Shown here piece after piece: positions 24,747 to 33,993 of a stretch of 64,000 bases of DNA (its first letter is position 1; every line of letters starts with the position of its first letter). Made by a program: the position numbers and the translations under genes. A model generated the notes under the pieces. The model saw only the letters and a program-made list of their open reading frames with translations. It ran no database searches and was not told where the DNA came from. Source of the DNA: Bacteroidales bacterium (GTDB lineage Bacteria > Bacteroidota > Bacteroidia > Bacteroidales > UBA10428); the NCBI GenBank assembly GCA_035299085.1, contig DATGXG010000048.1:124001-188000 (forward strand), written 5' to 3'.

Positions 24747-25425
24747 ACCCACAACATTGTTCTAAGGCAAAACAAGCAAAAAAATCAGGCGGTAAATTTG
24801 TGAAGGTCAACATACGGAGTACCTTTTTTCCAATAGATAAAGTCCTGAATATCTGTTTGCTAATTGAACCAAAACATGTAAAAAACTTCAACACAATGTT
24901 CACCAGTGCTTCACAATGATCACGAAGATGAAATGAGCCACTACGTATCATCAAAATAAAAATATTTTTCAACCGAGGGTTACTTTTTAACGGTTCGAAG
25001 TATTAAGGAGTACCCGCATAAATATGAAAATTATCCAAGGGTGTTATAGTTTGGCCAAAGGGGCGCTATTGCAGCGCCCTTTTTCTGGCCAGGTAATAAA
25101 TCGATTACATACAGTTTCAAAAGTCGAACATTCATTCATGAATCCGATTTTTCACTATCTTTCAGAATCCTTTAAGACACTGCCAGTCAATACAAAGCGG
25201 AGCAAAAGGGCAAAGGTAGAGGAAATCGGGTGGCTGGCGATCAGTGTTGATATAGAAGGTATATGAATCAATCTTCTTAATCCAAATGGACACTACTGTT
25301 TTAGCGTCGGAATAGAAAAAATGAAGTCATTGCATGAGATGGATCTACAATTTAGTCAGTACTCATATAGAGGAGACACATGTACTTAGCCGGACAAAGT
25401 TTGTATATACTAATTCTGTAAACCA
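24747..25425 (+). repeat. Long cassette-boundary repeat LR3 (full-length copy)
   Basis: It starts CCACAACATTGTTCTAAGGC, passes AAATTTGTGAAGGTCA, TTCACCAGTGCTTCACAATG and TTTAACGGTTCGAAGTATTA, and ends GACAAAGTTTGTATATACTA. A segment of about 100 bp at roughly 25015-25125, absent from LR1, LR2 and LR4, has been inserted and carries a terminator-like hairpin. It fills the gap 24743-25443. Confidence 0.8.
25061..25084. terminator. Terminator-like hairpin inside the LR3 insertion
   Basis: GGGCGCTATTGCAGCGCCC forms an 8-bp stem with a short loop followed by five T, nested between TTGGCCA and TGGCCA. It could end transcription of the upstream two-gene unit before the Macro-TIR gene. Confidence 0.6.
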
Positions 25426-25443
25426 TTCTAAAAATAACTAGAT

Positions 25444-26454
25444 ATGATTCAACTAAAATTAGGGAGTATTTTCGACGAAAAATGTGATCTTCTAATAATT
25501 CCATGCAATTCTGAAGGAGGCGTAACAAGGTGGGTTTTTGACAATCTTAAAACAAATGGAATTCAAGGGCCTAAGAACTCTATCCCATTTGGAAAAGTAC
25601 AATATATAGAAACCAGGCTGAGTCTGGAAAATGCTGAATTTGTTGGTTTTGCAGCATCTGTGGAAGCCACTAATAATAATTCAAATATTGAAGCAATAGA
25701 AAGTATTTCTGAAGATATAATTAGTTTCAGTATTTCAAAAAAACTTAGAAAAATCAATCTTCCGCTTTTAGGTACAGGGGCGGGGAAATTATCTTCATTA
25801 TCTGTATTCAAGTCATATATAGAAAAGTTTTCTAGCAGAAACTCAGAATCATTAGAGTTTATAATATATACACCTTCAAGGGAGGTTTATAATAATCTCA
25901 AATCTGGTTTTGAGGCTAATACTGATAAAGTAAATGGTAATAAAACTAAGAACCCTAGAGTTTTCATTAGTTATGCTGGAGATGACAAAGATAATGCCTT
26001 GTGGGTAAAGAATTTAGTCGTAAAACTACGTAAAAATGGGATTGATGCAAGAATTGATGCATTTCATCTTAAGCCAGGAGTTGATTTACCTCAATGGATG
26101 ACAAACGAATTAATTCTTGCAGACAAAGTTATCTTGATTTGTGATTACAACTACATGATAAAAGCTGACATAAGAAAAGGGGGGGTTGGTTGGGAAACTA
26201 TGATAATTCAAGGAGATATGCTTAGTCAAGGTGATTCAAAAACAAAATATATTGCTTTAATTCGAGAGAAATCTGTGGATAAAGCTTTACCAATATATAT
26301 GAAATCAAAATTAGCTGTTAATTGGGGTAAAAATCCAGAAATCTCAGATGCAGATTTTGAACAATTAGTATTATCATTATTTGATTGTGATATTGAGCCT
26401 GAATTGGGTCCAATTCCTCAATACGTCAAGGATAAACTGAAGAATAGTACATAA
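25444..26454 (+). CDS. Macro domain-TIR domain fusion (putative NAD-targeting defence protein)
   Basis: A 336-residue protein. Residues about 1-155 look like a macro domain (ADP-ribose binding): IIPCNSEGGVTRWVFDN near the start and the phosphate loop LLGTGAGKL (109-117). A linker rich in Asn and Lys (about 156-170) leads to a TIR/SEFIR domain (171-290): PRVFISYAGDDKDNALWVKN, IDARIDAFHLKPG, and candidate catalytic Glu251 in GGVGWETMII. TIR domains of bacterial defence cleave NAD+, and macro or SLOG domains bind the products in Thoeris. Having sensor and enzyme in one chain is unusual. It is a single-gene cassette between LR3 and S4. Confidence 0.8.
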   Translation: MIQLKLGSIFDEKCDLLIIPCNSEGGVTRWVFDNLKTNGIQGPKNSIPFGKVQYIETRLSLENAEFVGFAASVEATNNNSNIEAIESISEDIISFSISKKLRKINLPLLGTGAGKLSSLSVFKSYIEKFSSRNSESLEFIIYTPSREVYNNLKSGFEANTDKVNGNKTKNPRVFISYAGDDKDNALWVKNLVVKLRKNGIDARIDAFHLKPGVDLPQWMTNELILADKVILICDYNYMIKADIRKGGVGWETMIIQGDMLSQGDSKTKYIALIREKSVDKALPIYMKSKLAVNWGKNPEISDADFEQLVLSLFDCDIEPELGPIPQYVKDKLKNST

Positions 26455-26458
26455 GAAC

Positions 26459-26598
26459 GGTTTACAACAAACGGCATAACCTATTGCTGGTAAGCGGTTT
26501 GCGTATCTTTGTTCTTCTGAGTAACTTAGTAGTACCTAAATAAGTAATCGCACGGACAACGCAACGAGGTCATCCCGTAGACGTTATTGCGGCAATGC
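26459..26598 (+). repeat. Short cassette-boundary element S4
   Basis: Left end TTTACAACAAACGGCATAAC and right end CCCGTAGACGTTATTGCGGC pair imperfectly. The middle has GTAACTTAGTAG and TAAGTAATCGCAC, diverged from the S1/S3 motif. It starts four bases after the Macro-TIR stop. Confidence 0.65.
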
Positions 26599-26643
26599 TA
26601 AAAAACACTACTACACTGATAATTAAATACTAAAAACAAGAAA

Positions 26644-28356
26644 ATGGAAGCAGGAAAAAGAACAATTAATGATATTTTTAATGGTAATAAAATATTAGAA
26701 ATACCTTTCTTTCAGAGATCTTATGTTTGGGATACTCTCCAATGGGATAGATTTATAAATGATATGGAGTATGTTTCACACAACAATAGACCTTATTTTC
26801 TTGGCTCTGTTATTTTGAAACAGCAATTAACAGATTCACAACAAAGTATTGGAGATAAGCGGACAGTTATTGATGGACAGCAAAGATTGACAACATTGTG
26901 TATATTTTTTAAGGTCTTAAGTTTGAGAACACAAAACTCATACCTATCAAGTCTCTTTAGACTGCCAATGAAAAATAATGAAATAGCTCTATATCATAAC
27001 CATATTGACGTTCTGGCCTTCAATAAAATACTAAGCCTAGAGAATGAAGAAAAGTTAGATTCCGATGACAATATCACAAAAGCATATAACTATTTTGTTG
27101 AAAATATTGCTGTTGAAAAGCTAAATTTTCAAAATATACTTACAAATATTATGTTTGTTGGTATCGACTTAGGAGTTAGCGATGATGAGCAACAAATATT
27201 TGATACAATAAACTCACTTGGAGTTAAACTAACAACAGCAGAACTACTAAAGAACTATTTCTTTAGTAGAGATGATATTCAATCATATAAGGAGAATTGG
27301 CAATGCATTTTTGAAAAAGATAATGAGACAAAGGATTTTTGGGATACTGAAGTAATCGCTGGTAGATTGCAACGAAATTTTATTGATTTGTTTTTCTATT
27401 CATTTTTACAAATAAAAATTCAGGATAGCACTTTAAAAGTTAAAACGAATGATAAGCTTGAATTTTCGAAGGTTGAAGGATTATTTGAATCATATAAGCG
27501 ATTTATTAAAGATTACAATATAGAAAAGCAAAGTATTATTTCAGAAATAAAAGAGTATGCCAAGATTTTCCAAGATAATTTTAATACTGAATGTGTAGGT
27601 AATGAATTAACTGAAAAAAGTGGTATTGAGCGTATAAATGCCATTATTTGGGGTTTAGAAAATACTACTTTAATTCCCTACATTTTATTTGTTCTTAAAA
27701 ATGTCACAGACACAATTGAAAGAGATAAAATCTTTGACTATATAGAATCATACATATTACGAAGAATGATTTGTCGTTCAAATAATAAAAATTACAATCA
27801 ACTGTTCTCAGAGAGTTTAATCTCAAATAGTATCCTATCAAAAGATAGATTAAAAGCATTTATTGATGGCCGTTCAGATAAAGTAAATAGTATGCCGTCA
27901 GACTCTGAACTTAAAGACGGATTTAATAAATCCAAGCTTATCAATAAGCAATCAACTGGAATACTTTACTTTATTGAAACTAAAATTAGAAACCGACAAT
28001 TACATTCAACATCACTATTAGGTTTAAATAGGTATAGTTTAGAACATATATTGCCAAAAAAATGGGAGCGTAATTGGGGTAAATTAGCAAGCCAAGAAGA
28101 TAAATTTGAAAGAAATAGAATATTATTGACATTAGGTAATTTGACAATTATTCCCTCCTCTCTAAATTCTTCGATAAGTAATAGTAACTGGAATATTAAG
28201 AAGAATGGGGCTGGTGATAAAAAAGGCCTAAAGCATTATGCAATTGGCTTAGATACTTTTAGCCAATATTTGACTTCACCAAATTGGGATGAACAAACGA
28301 TTAAAAATAGAGCTGATTTTTTATATGATAAAGCAAAGGATATTTGGAAAAATTAA
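26644..28356 (+). CDS. DUF262-DUF1524 (GmrSD-type) restriction protein
   Basis: A 570-residue protein. The N-terminal DUF262 domain has IPFFQRSYVWD and the nucleotide-dependent motif VIDGQQRLTTL (75-85), followed by QQIFDTINSLGVKLT. The C-terminal DUF1524 HNH nuclease domain has RYSLEHILPKKW (Glu467-His468) and LGNLTIIPSSLNSSISN. Proteins with this pair act as modification-dependent (type IV) restriction enzymes or sense phosphorothioate DNA. It stands alone between S4 and S5, with no associated modification genes, so a type IV role against modified phage DNA is most likely. Confidence 0.9.
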   Translation: MEAGKRTINDIFNGNKILEIPFFQRSYVWDTLQWDRFINDMEYVSHNNRPYFLGSVILKQQLTDSQQSIGDKRTVIDGQQRLTTLCIFFKVLSLRTQNSYLSSLFRLPMKNNEIALYHNHIDVLAFNKILSLENEEKLDSDDNITKAYNYFVENIAVEKLNFQNILTNIMFVGIDLGVSDDEQQIFDTINSLGVKLTTAELLKNYFFSRDDIQSYKENWQCIFEKDNETKDFWDTEVIAGRLQRNFIDLFFYSFLQIKIQDSTLKVKTNDKLEFSKVEGLFESYKRFIKDYNIEKQSIISEIKEYAKIFQDNFNTECVGNELTEKSGIERINAIIWGLENTTLIPYILFVLKNVTDTIERDKIFDYIESYILRRMICRSNNKNYNQLFSESLISNSILSKDRLKAFIDGRSDKVNSMPSDSELKDGFNKSKLINKQSTGILYFIETKIRNRQLHSTSLLGLNRYSLEHILPKKWERNWGKLASQEDKFERNRILLTLGNLTIIPSSLNSSISNSNWNIKKNGAGDKKGLKHYAIGLDTFSQYLTSPNWDEQTIKNRADFLYDKAKDIWKN

Positions 28357-28364
28357 AAAGCACA

Positions 28365-28482
28365 GCCGCCAACAAACGGTCATACGTAATTACCGTGTGG
28401 AGGGGCTACTAATGCATGTTCACTTGGCAAACTAAAGGATAACACGACAAGTGAGCGCACAGAAACGACGTTGGCAGCAATT
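28365..28482 (+). repeat. Short cassette-boundary element S5
   Basis: The left end GCCGCCAACAAACGGTCATA is inverted relative to the right end GAAACGACGTTGGCAGCAAT. The middle differs from S1-S4 (TTACCGTGTGGAGGGGCTAC, GATAACACGACAAGTGAGCG), so only the ends are conserved. It begins within 10 bp of the preceding stop. Confidence 0.65.
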
Positions 28483-28514
28483 GTGGTAACTTAGAAACAT
28501 TATTTCATCAAAAT

Positions 28515-29297
28515 ATGAAAATAATTAGAGTAAAAGGGATTGAAGATTTCATTAAAAAAACCCAAAAGGACTGGCATCAGATTAACACTTGGGTTTTTCG
28601 CGGGGTTCATGATGCAAGTTTTACGTTAAGACCATCAATTGGAAGATATCCACGAAAAGATAAGGAGGACGAATCATTTATTCTAAATGTAGAAAGGAAT
28701 CTTCTTCGTAATTTTCAAAGACAGTCAATGGCATATACAAGCATCAAGCCGATTGGCGACCTTGATTGGATGTGTCTTGCCAGACACCATGGACTTTCAA
28801 CAAGATTATTGGATTGGACATATAACCCACTTGTTGCATTATATTTTGCTGCGTATCCAGACACAGATACAGATTTTGCAGTTTATATCTATTGGATAAA
28901 TACATGGATGGGTGATCCATGGAAATTGACCCTTGAAAAAATTCAAAAACTTAAAGAATCGCACTTACTTGAACCACGACTTATTTCTCCAAGGTTAGTT
29001 AACCAATCTTCAATATTTCTGGTATGTCATGCTCCTTGGAAGGATTTTGATGCAAAGTATAATAATATCAGAAAGTACATTTTTCCTTATAGTGAAAGAG
29101 CCAAAATAAGACATTACTTAAACATGTTAGGTATCAATCAGAATTTTATTACGCCTGGATTAGATGGGATTAGCAATGTATTAAATGATAAGTACTTAAT
29201 GCAGAATAAATTTTCATTTCCATTACCACCTCCATCCATGAAAATAAAAAGAATTCTTGACAGGCTAAACAGGGATACGAAAGATGAAAAAAGCTAA
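28515..29297 (+). CDS. FRG domain protein
   Basis: A 260-residue protein with the FRG domain: TWVFRGVHDASFTLRPSIGR (FRG at 28-30), the central DWMCLARHHGLSTRLLDWT and NPLVALYFAAYP. The domain is named after its N-terminal Phe-Arg-Gly and is widespread in mobile and defence loci; its biochemical function is not established. No membrane segment or signal peptide. Single-gene cassette between S5 and S6. Confidence 0.9.
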   Translation: MKIIRVKGIEDFIKKTQKDWHQINTWVFRGVHDASFTLRPSIGRYPRKDKEDESFILNVERNLLRNFQRQSMAYTSIKPIGDLDWMCLARHHGLSTRLLDWTYNPLVALYFAAYPDTDTDFAVYIYWINTWMGDPWKLTLEKIQKLKESHLLEPRLISPRLVNQSSIFLVCHAPWKDFDAKYNNIRKYIFPYSERAKIRHYLNMLGINQNFITPGLDGISNVLNDKYLMQNKFSFPLPPPSMKIKRILDRLNRDTKDEKS

Positions 29298-29329
29298 ACA
29301 ATATTCATAACAAATTTTTGATACAACTG

Positions 29330-29455
29330 CTGCCAACAAATGGTATAGTGCATGCGGGTTTCAAAGGTTTGCAGGGTTCGTGTCACGTAAAAAAAGCGCT
29401 GTAAACTGATAGGGAATCGTCTGGTAATCCCGCACGACACCATACCATAAAACGT
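29330..29455 (+). repeat. Short cassette-boundary element S6
   Basis: Left end TGCCAACAAATGGTATAGTG pairs with right end CACGACACCATACCATAAAA followed by ACGTT. The internal GCATGCGGGTTTCAAAGG and TGTAAACTGATAGGGAATCG are close to S2. Downstream lies only a gene fragment. Confidence 0.75.
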
Positions 29456-29633
29456 TAATGATTTTACAAAAATTGACGGAATATTTTGTCGATTTAAGGA
29501 TGATTCTTATTTATGTGCAATTTCATTTAGAGACCCTAAAGACATTAACAAAAATAAGGGCGTAGTATTTAGAGATGGTATGGCTGAAGGCTTTTTTGGT
29601 TATTACAAAAGTATAATTGAAAAATACAGTTAA
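29454..29633 (+). pseudogene. 3' fragment of an unknown cassette gene
   Basis: An open frame without a start runs from the end of S6 to TAA at 29631-29633: about 59 codons including IDGIFCRFKDDSYLCAISF and FFGYYKSIIEKYS. It reads like the C-terminal end of a real protein (hydrophobic and charged alternation, AT-rich like its neighbours). The 5' part has been replaced by S6. Family not recognised. Confidence 0.5.
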
Positions 29634-29639
29634 AAAATT

Positions 29640-30098
29640 ACGTTGCCTAACATTGTTCTACGGCAAAACCAAATTTTTAACAAAAAATATCATGCGGAAA
29701 ATTTGTGAAGGTCAAAATATGAAGTACCTCTTTTGACAACAAAAAAAGTCAGGGATATCAGTTTACTATTTGATCCAAAATACAAATAAAATGTAACACA
29801 AAGTTCACCAGGGCTTCACAATGATCACGAAGACGAAATGAGCCACTATGAATCGGAATAATAAAAATATTTTTCAACCGGGGGTTACTTTTTAACGGTT
29901 CGAAGTATTAAGGAGTACCCGCATCTATAAGAAAATTTTCTTCATGAATCTGATTTTTCACTATCTTTCAGAATCCTTTAAGATACTGCCAGTCAATACA
30001 AAGCGGAGCAAAAGGGCAAAGGTAGAGGAAATCGGGTGGCTGGTGGTTGGTGTTGATATAGAGGGTAAATGAATCTCTTCTTAATCCATATGGACACT
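29640..30098 (+). repeat. Long cassette-boundary repeat LR4, right end truncated
   Basis: It begins ACGTTGCCTAACATTGTTCT, with an intact left part like LR3, and contains CAACCGGGGGTTACTTTTTA and ACTGCCAGTCAATACAAAGC. It stops near GGACACT at about 30098, where a fragment of an hsdS gene begins, so about 120 bp of the right end are missing. With S6 and the gene fragment it fills the gap 29298-30068. Confidence 0.75.
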
Positions 30099-30446
30099 TT
30101 TGGCGGCTATGGAGTCATCCCGCCTGCACTTAATGGTTCAATAGTGAGTAGTCATTACTTCCTTTATAAAATTGATGAAACTAAACTTCATGCAAAATTT
30201 TTAGAATATTGTTTGAAGCAACCTTGGTTTCTTGAACAAGTTGAAGCGAAAGTATCAACCAACTACGCATCAATAAGACCACAACAAGTTTTATCATATC
30301 AAATTCCATTTTCAGATTTATCAGAACAGAAAGAAATAGTTTTCAAATTGGGGCAAATTCAAAATATTACAAGCCAACATGCCGAAGTACTGAAAGAAAT
30401 AGTAGAACTTCTACCTTCAATTATTAACGAAGCATTTAAAAGTTAG
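30069..30446 (+). pseudogene. Type I restriction specificity subunit (HsdS) 3' fragment
   Basis: The frame encodes 125 residues, of which only those after about residue 11 are HsdS-like: PPALNGSIVSSHYFLYKID, FLEYCLKQPWFLEQVEAK, NYASIRPQQVLSYQIPFSDL and the closing helical conserved region (EQKEIVFKLGQIQNITSQH). The first ten residues come from the LR4 repeat. A full HsdS has about 400 residues and two recognition domains; here only about one third of the second half remains, and no hsdM or hsdR is nearby. Non-functional remnant. Confidence 0.75.
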
Positions 30447-30535
30447 AAATGAGTGAGTACTAAAAAGAATTAACAATATTGATGCCTTAGTTTAAAGCCA
30501 AAACATTTAAAAATGAACTTTAAAACCAATCCGAT

Positions 30536-31534
30536 ATGGAATTACATCAACTAATCCTTCACAAACTTTTGAAGGAACAAAATGGAGTAGCAAAACTTGA
30601 ATTGAGAATGATACCGTATATCATTTCGGAAACTGAAAAAGAGTTTATTTCTGAATCAAAGGAGGTTTACTATCACAAGTCTAATCCAAATTTTGGCATC
30701 TTTGAAAGTAGTGCAGTCAGTTATCCATATCAAACATTGGTTAAAAATTATCTTGATGGTAAAACTGATTTTCTGCAATTCACAACAGAAGCAATGAAAC
30801 ATTTTCTTTCAGTGATTCAGAAAGAACAGCAAGCAACAGGTGGTAATGTAATTTTTGCTCATTACACGGTGAATAATGAAGAATTTATTTTAGTGATGAT
30901 GTTGAATAGCAAAAAGCGATTTAATGTCAATGCTCAATTAGGAATTTACGATGTGTTGGTTTTGGACATTGAAAAACTTGACTTAGCAAACACATTGAAC
31001 ATTACAAAATGGAAAAACAATGAGGACACATACTTATCTTTTGCAAAGGGAAGAAAAGAAATTTCAAAGTATTTCAGACACTTCATTGGTTGCACTGACC
31101 AGACAACTGCAAAGCAATCTTCAAAGAATTTGAAAGTTGCTTTGTTGGATTACATTGGAGAACTTGATTTAGACAACAACGAAAAAGAAGATATTAGAAA
31201 TCGTGTATTCAATTATTGTGTTGAGAAAATAAAAACGAGAGAAGATATTTCGTTAAGTCATATTTCAAGTATGATTGACGAGGATAATCCCGAATTATTC
31301 CAACAATATGCTGCCAGTGAAAAGTACGGAGTGAGTGCTTATGTGAAAGGACACAGACAAACCTTGAAAAGTTTGAAATTCTATGTTTATCGAAGTAAAA
31401 AACTTACAATTGAATTCGACAGTTCATTAATAAATGATAGCATTTTTTACAACGAAAACAAAAATGAATTGAGAATTAAAAATGTTCCGGATGAGTTAAA
31501 GAAACAACTCACCAACACTGAAGATGAGGGATAG
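30536..31534 (+). CDS. NdpA/YejK-family nucleoid-associated protein
   Basis: A 332-residue protein matching the 37-kDa nucleoid-associated family: FISESKEVYYHKSNPNFGIF near the N-terminus, FAHYTVNNEEFILVMMLNSK in the middle, and FAKGRKEISKYFRHFIGC followed by a TTAKQSSKNLKVALLDY stretch. E. coli YejK binds DNA and topoisomerase IV, but family members also occur in defence islands. It is the first gene of a compact four-gene operon (2, 3 and -17 nt spacings), so it may be the DNA-binding sensor of that system. Confidence 0.85.
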   Translation: MELHQLILHKLLKEQNGVAKLELRMIPYIISETEKEFISESKEVYYHKSNPNFGIFESSAVSYPYQTLVKNYLDGKTDFLQFTTEAMKHFLSVIQKEQQATGGNVIFAHYTVNNEEFILVMMLNSKKRFNVNAQLGIYDVLVLDIEKLDLANTLNITKWKNNEDTYLSFAKGRKEISKYFRHFIGCTDQTTAKQSSKNLKVALLDYIGELDLDNNEKEDIRNRVFNYCVEKIKTREDISLSHISSMIDEDNPELFQQYAASEKYGVSAYVKGHRQTLKSLKFYVYRSKKLTIEFDSSLINDSIFYNENKNELRIKNVPDELKKQLTNTEDEG

Positions 31535-31536
31535 TT

Positions 31537-32718
31537 ATGTTAGATGATTTTATTTATATCAGGAAAAAGATAAAACCCGTTTCAATTTCAGTTAATGAAA
31601 TTGTCGGAATACTTACACCTGATGCAAACGAAATTCAAAATCTAAAAAACTTATTTATAGGCAAATGTCTTGAAGAATTTGTTTTGGTTGATGGAAAAAA
31701 TAAATCCATTGAACAAATATCAGATGGACAAGAAATCCAAATTCAACTTTTTCCTCTCAAACTTTCAAACGAGAAATATTATGAAACACTTGAAGAACTT
31801 TTAAGGTTTTCTAGTCAAGAGTATCCTGATAATCGCTTCTATGTTCATTCATTAGAGTTTGATTCAAAGCATAGTGCAAAACCAAAGGAGATTCAAAACT
31901 TTGAAGCGACTACACAGCTTATTAATTTCCTCATTGGCATTTCAGATTACCAAAAAGAAAGAGAACTTGTTTTCTTTCAGGCAAAGCAACTTGTATTGAC
32001 TACCGACTATGATATTGTAGACTTAACAGAACTTAAAGATGTTAGTGCTTTGATAACTCACATATCAGATTCTGCAGATAAAGAAGAACGTAAAATAATT
32101 TTTATCAACGAATTGATTTCTTCTTTAATGAAGATTCCAGAAATGAAAAATAGGTTTAAGCATCTTCTTAAAAACTTTGAAGATCTTTTTGTAAATTACA
32201 AAAAGAGCCACAGTTTATATCTTGAAAAATACTCTTACACTAAATTCAAATCTGAAATTGACAAAGAGATTATTGATTATAGTAAGAAGCTTCAATCAGT
32301 TATAAATGATGCACAAAGTAAGTTGGTTGCTATTCCAGTTGCATTTCTAATAATCATTGGACAGTTTGATTTGACGGGGGAGAAAATCTATTTCAATATT
32401 GCTTTAATTCTAAGTGCATTAGTGTTTAGTATTTTATTAGAGGTTTTACTTCGCAACCAGTTTTCAGCTTTAGAATTTATTTCAGACGATGTAACGAGAT
32501 TTGAAAGTTCAGTTGATGAAAAGAAGATTGCACTTTTAGGTGATGACTTCACTACTACATTTGCTAAAATCAGAACACTATACAGGCAACAGAAATGTTA
32601 CTTGAACATTATTCGTGTTTTGGTTTGGCTTTCAACAGTTTTTGCAATCGGACTTTTTATGCTTTCCTTAGCTAACAATACTTTGATTTGTATTTTTAAA
32701 TCCTTTCTCGGTTTTTAA
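31537..32718 (+). CDS. Unrecognised membrane protein, second gene of the four-gene operon
   Basis: A 393-residue protein. Residues 1-260 are soluble and largely helical, with acidic and lysine-rich stretches and a probable coiled coil around 190-250. The C-terminal third has hydrophobic segments at about 265-310 (VAIPVAFLIIIGQFDL, then FNIALILSALVFSILLEVLL) and about 358-390 (VLVWLSTVFAIGLFMLSLAN), so three to four membrane spans. I recognise no family. It starts 2 nt after the NdpA-like stop, so it is co-transcribed. A membrane-acting effector or anchor are both reasonable guesses. Confidence 0.75.
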   Translation: MLDDFIYIRKKIKPVSISVNEIVGILTPDANEIQNLKNLFIGKCLEEFVLVDGKNKSIEQISDGQEIQIQLFPLKLSNEKYYETLEELLRFSSQEYPDNRFYVHSLEFDSKHSAKPKEIQNFEATTQLINFLIGISDYQKERELVFFQAKQLVLTTDYDIVDLTELKDVSALITHISDSADKEERKIIFINELISSLMKIPEMKNRFKHLLKNFEDLFVNYKKSHSLYLEKYSYTKFKSEIDKEIIDYSKKLQSVINDAQSKLVAIPVAFLIIIGQFDLTGEKIYFNIALILSALVFSILLEVLLRNQFSALEFISDDVTRFESSVDEKKIALLGDDFTTTFAKIRTLYRQQKCYLNIIRVLVWLSTVFAIGLFMLSLANNTLICIFKSFLGF

Positions 32719-32721
32719 AAA

Positions 32722-33993
32722 ATGGCACAAATAAATTTATCTTTTGAATATTACGATACAGAACAGCAATGCTTGTTTCAAGGTTTTCCAAATGCTAAAA
32801 CATTGAATAAATTTGTTCAAAATGGCATGAGTATTTCTAGTGATGAATTTCTTGCATACATGATGTTCACAGAACAAATGGATAGAAACGGTTTCAGAAC
32901 TTACAATGATTTGCAAGAAAGAATTCAAAAGAGATTGGGCGACATTGACGATTACCTTACATTCAATAACGGAAGTGTTCAAGCAAGAATAATTGGTAAC
33001 GACATGATGCAAGTTGGATTTACAGAACGAATCGGTGTTGCACTTGGCTTATGTGTAGTAAATAAAATACACGATTTGACTGCTGCTGATTGGAAAAAAA
33101 TTTCCACATCCCCTGGAAGGAAAGGGCATCCGACGTTCGATTTTGAAATTTCAATTGCATCAACAGGAACAAATTATATTCAAGTAGAAAACAAAGGAAG
33201 CACAATCACAGACAATTCAGTACGAAACAATTCGGTGCAAGCCCACTATACAAGAATTGAAAACAAAAAAGCAAATGTAAGAAAAGAAGAAGTGAATAGG
33301 CAAATTCCAATTCATCAAAAGTTGTTTTACGGAACAATAGGTGTGTTAGATAACAGACCAAACAGCATTGCAAAAGTTTGGTTAGTTGACCCACCTGCAG
33401 TAGATATAGAAATGAATCCAGAGAAATACAAATTACTTGCACGACTTCATTATTACTTGGATGAGTTTAGAAATATCGGTGTGAGAGAAAAGATAACAAA
33501 AGCGTTGGAGAAAAGGATTAAACTTATTGAAGAAGCCCAAAATTACTTAGAGTTAGACAACAAACCTTTAGAGGGTAACTTTTCAAAACAAGGAGCATTT
33601 TATCTTTACATGGATGGTAAAATGTTTGCAGCGGTTAATACTAATGAAGCGTTTGGTAGAATCTTTATTGCAGAAATCAAACAAAGAAAACTCGCTTACC
33701 TTATAGCATTTTCTAAAACAATTATGAGATACATTGTAAAACAGGACTTCAAATCAATCCTTAGTTACAGTTATAATCCTCACTTCATTAACGAAAGTGT
33801 TCAAGTTTTGATGCGGTTAGGTGAAAAGGAAAATGAAGAAACTAAGTTGCCTGTCAACTTGAAGTTTGTTTTTAATGAACGGAGAAAATATTTTAAGGCA
33901 ACCTATTTTGGAAAAATACGCCACTCAACTGACGGAAGAATTTTTGGCTTACTGAATGAAGAACCAATAATTGTCAATGAGAAATCTTCTTAA
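32722..33993 (+). CDS. Putative PD-(D/E)XK-type nuclease, third gene of the operon
   Basis: A 423-residue soluble protein. A candidate nuclease core is visible at about 100-160: a helix with TERIGVALGLCVVNKI, then HPTFDFEI (Asp140) and IQVENKGS (Glu156-x-Lys158), the spacing and order of a PD-(D/E)XK active site. The remaining ~260 residues are mixed alpha/beta and unassigned. No signal peptide. It starts 3 nt after the membrane protein gene and overlaps the HTH gene by 17 nt. The nuclease call rests on motif reading alone and needs structural confirmation. Confidence 0.55.
   Translation: MAQINLSFEYYDTEQQCLFQGFPNAKTLNKFVQNGMSISSDEFLAYMMFTEQMDRNGFRTYNDLQERIQKRLGDIDDYLTFNNGSVQARIIGNDMMQVGFTERIGVALGLCVVNKIHDLTAADWKKISTSPGRKGHPTFDFEISIASTGTNYIQVENKGSTITDNSVRNNSVQAHYTRIENKKANVRKEEVNRQIPIHQKLFYGTIGVLDNRPNSIAKVWLVDPPAVDIEMNPEKYKLLARLHYYLDEFRNIGVREKITKALEKRIKLIEEAQNYLELDNKPLEGNFSKQGAFYLYMDGKMFAAVNTNEAFGRIFIAEIKQRKLAYLIAFSKTIMRYIVKQDFKSILSYSYNPHFINESVQVLMRLGEKENEETKLPVNLKFVFNERRKYFKATYFGKIRHSTDGRIFGLLNEEPIIVNEKSS

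Noticed and set aside
25024..25266. 80-codon ORF inside LR3
   Set aside because: It is made of the LR3 insertion and repeat sequence, lacks coding character, and is not kept in other LR copies.
30069..30446. Functional HsdS subunit
   Set aside because: Only a C-terminal third remains, its first residues come from LR4, and hsdM/hsdR are absent.
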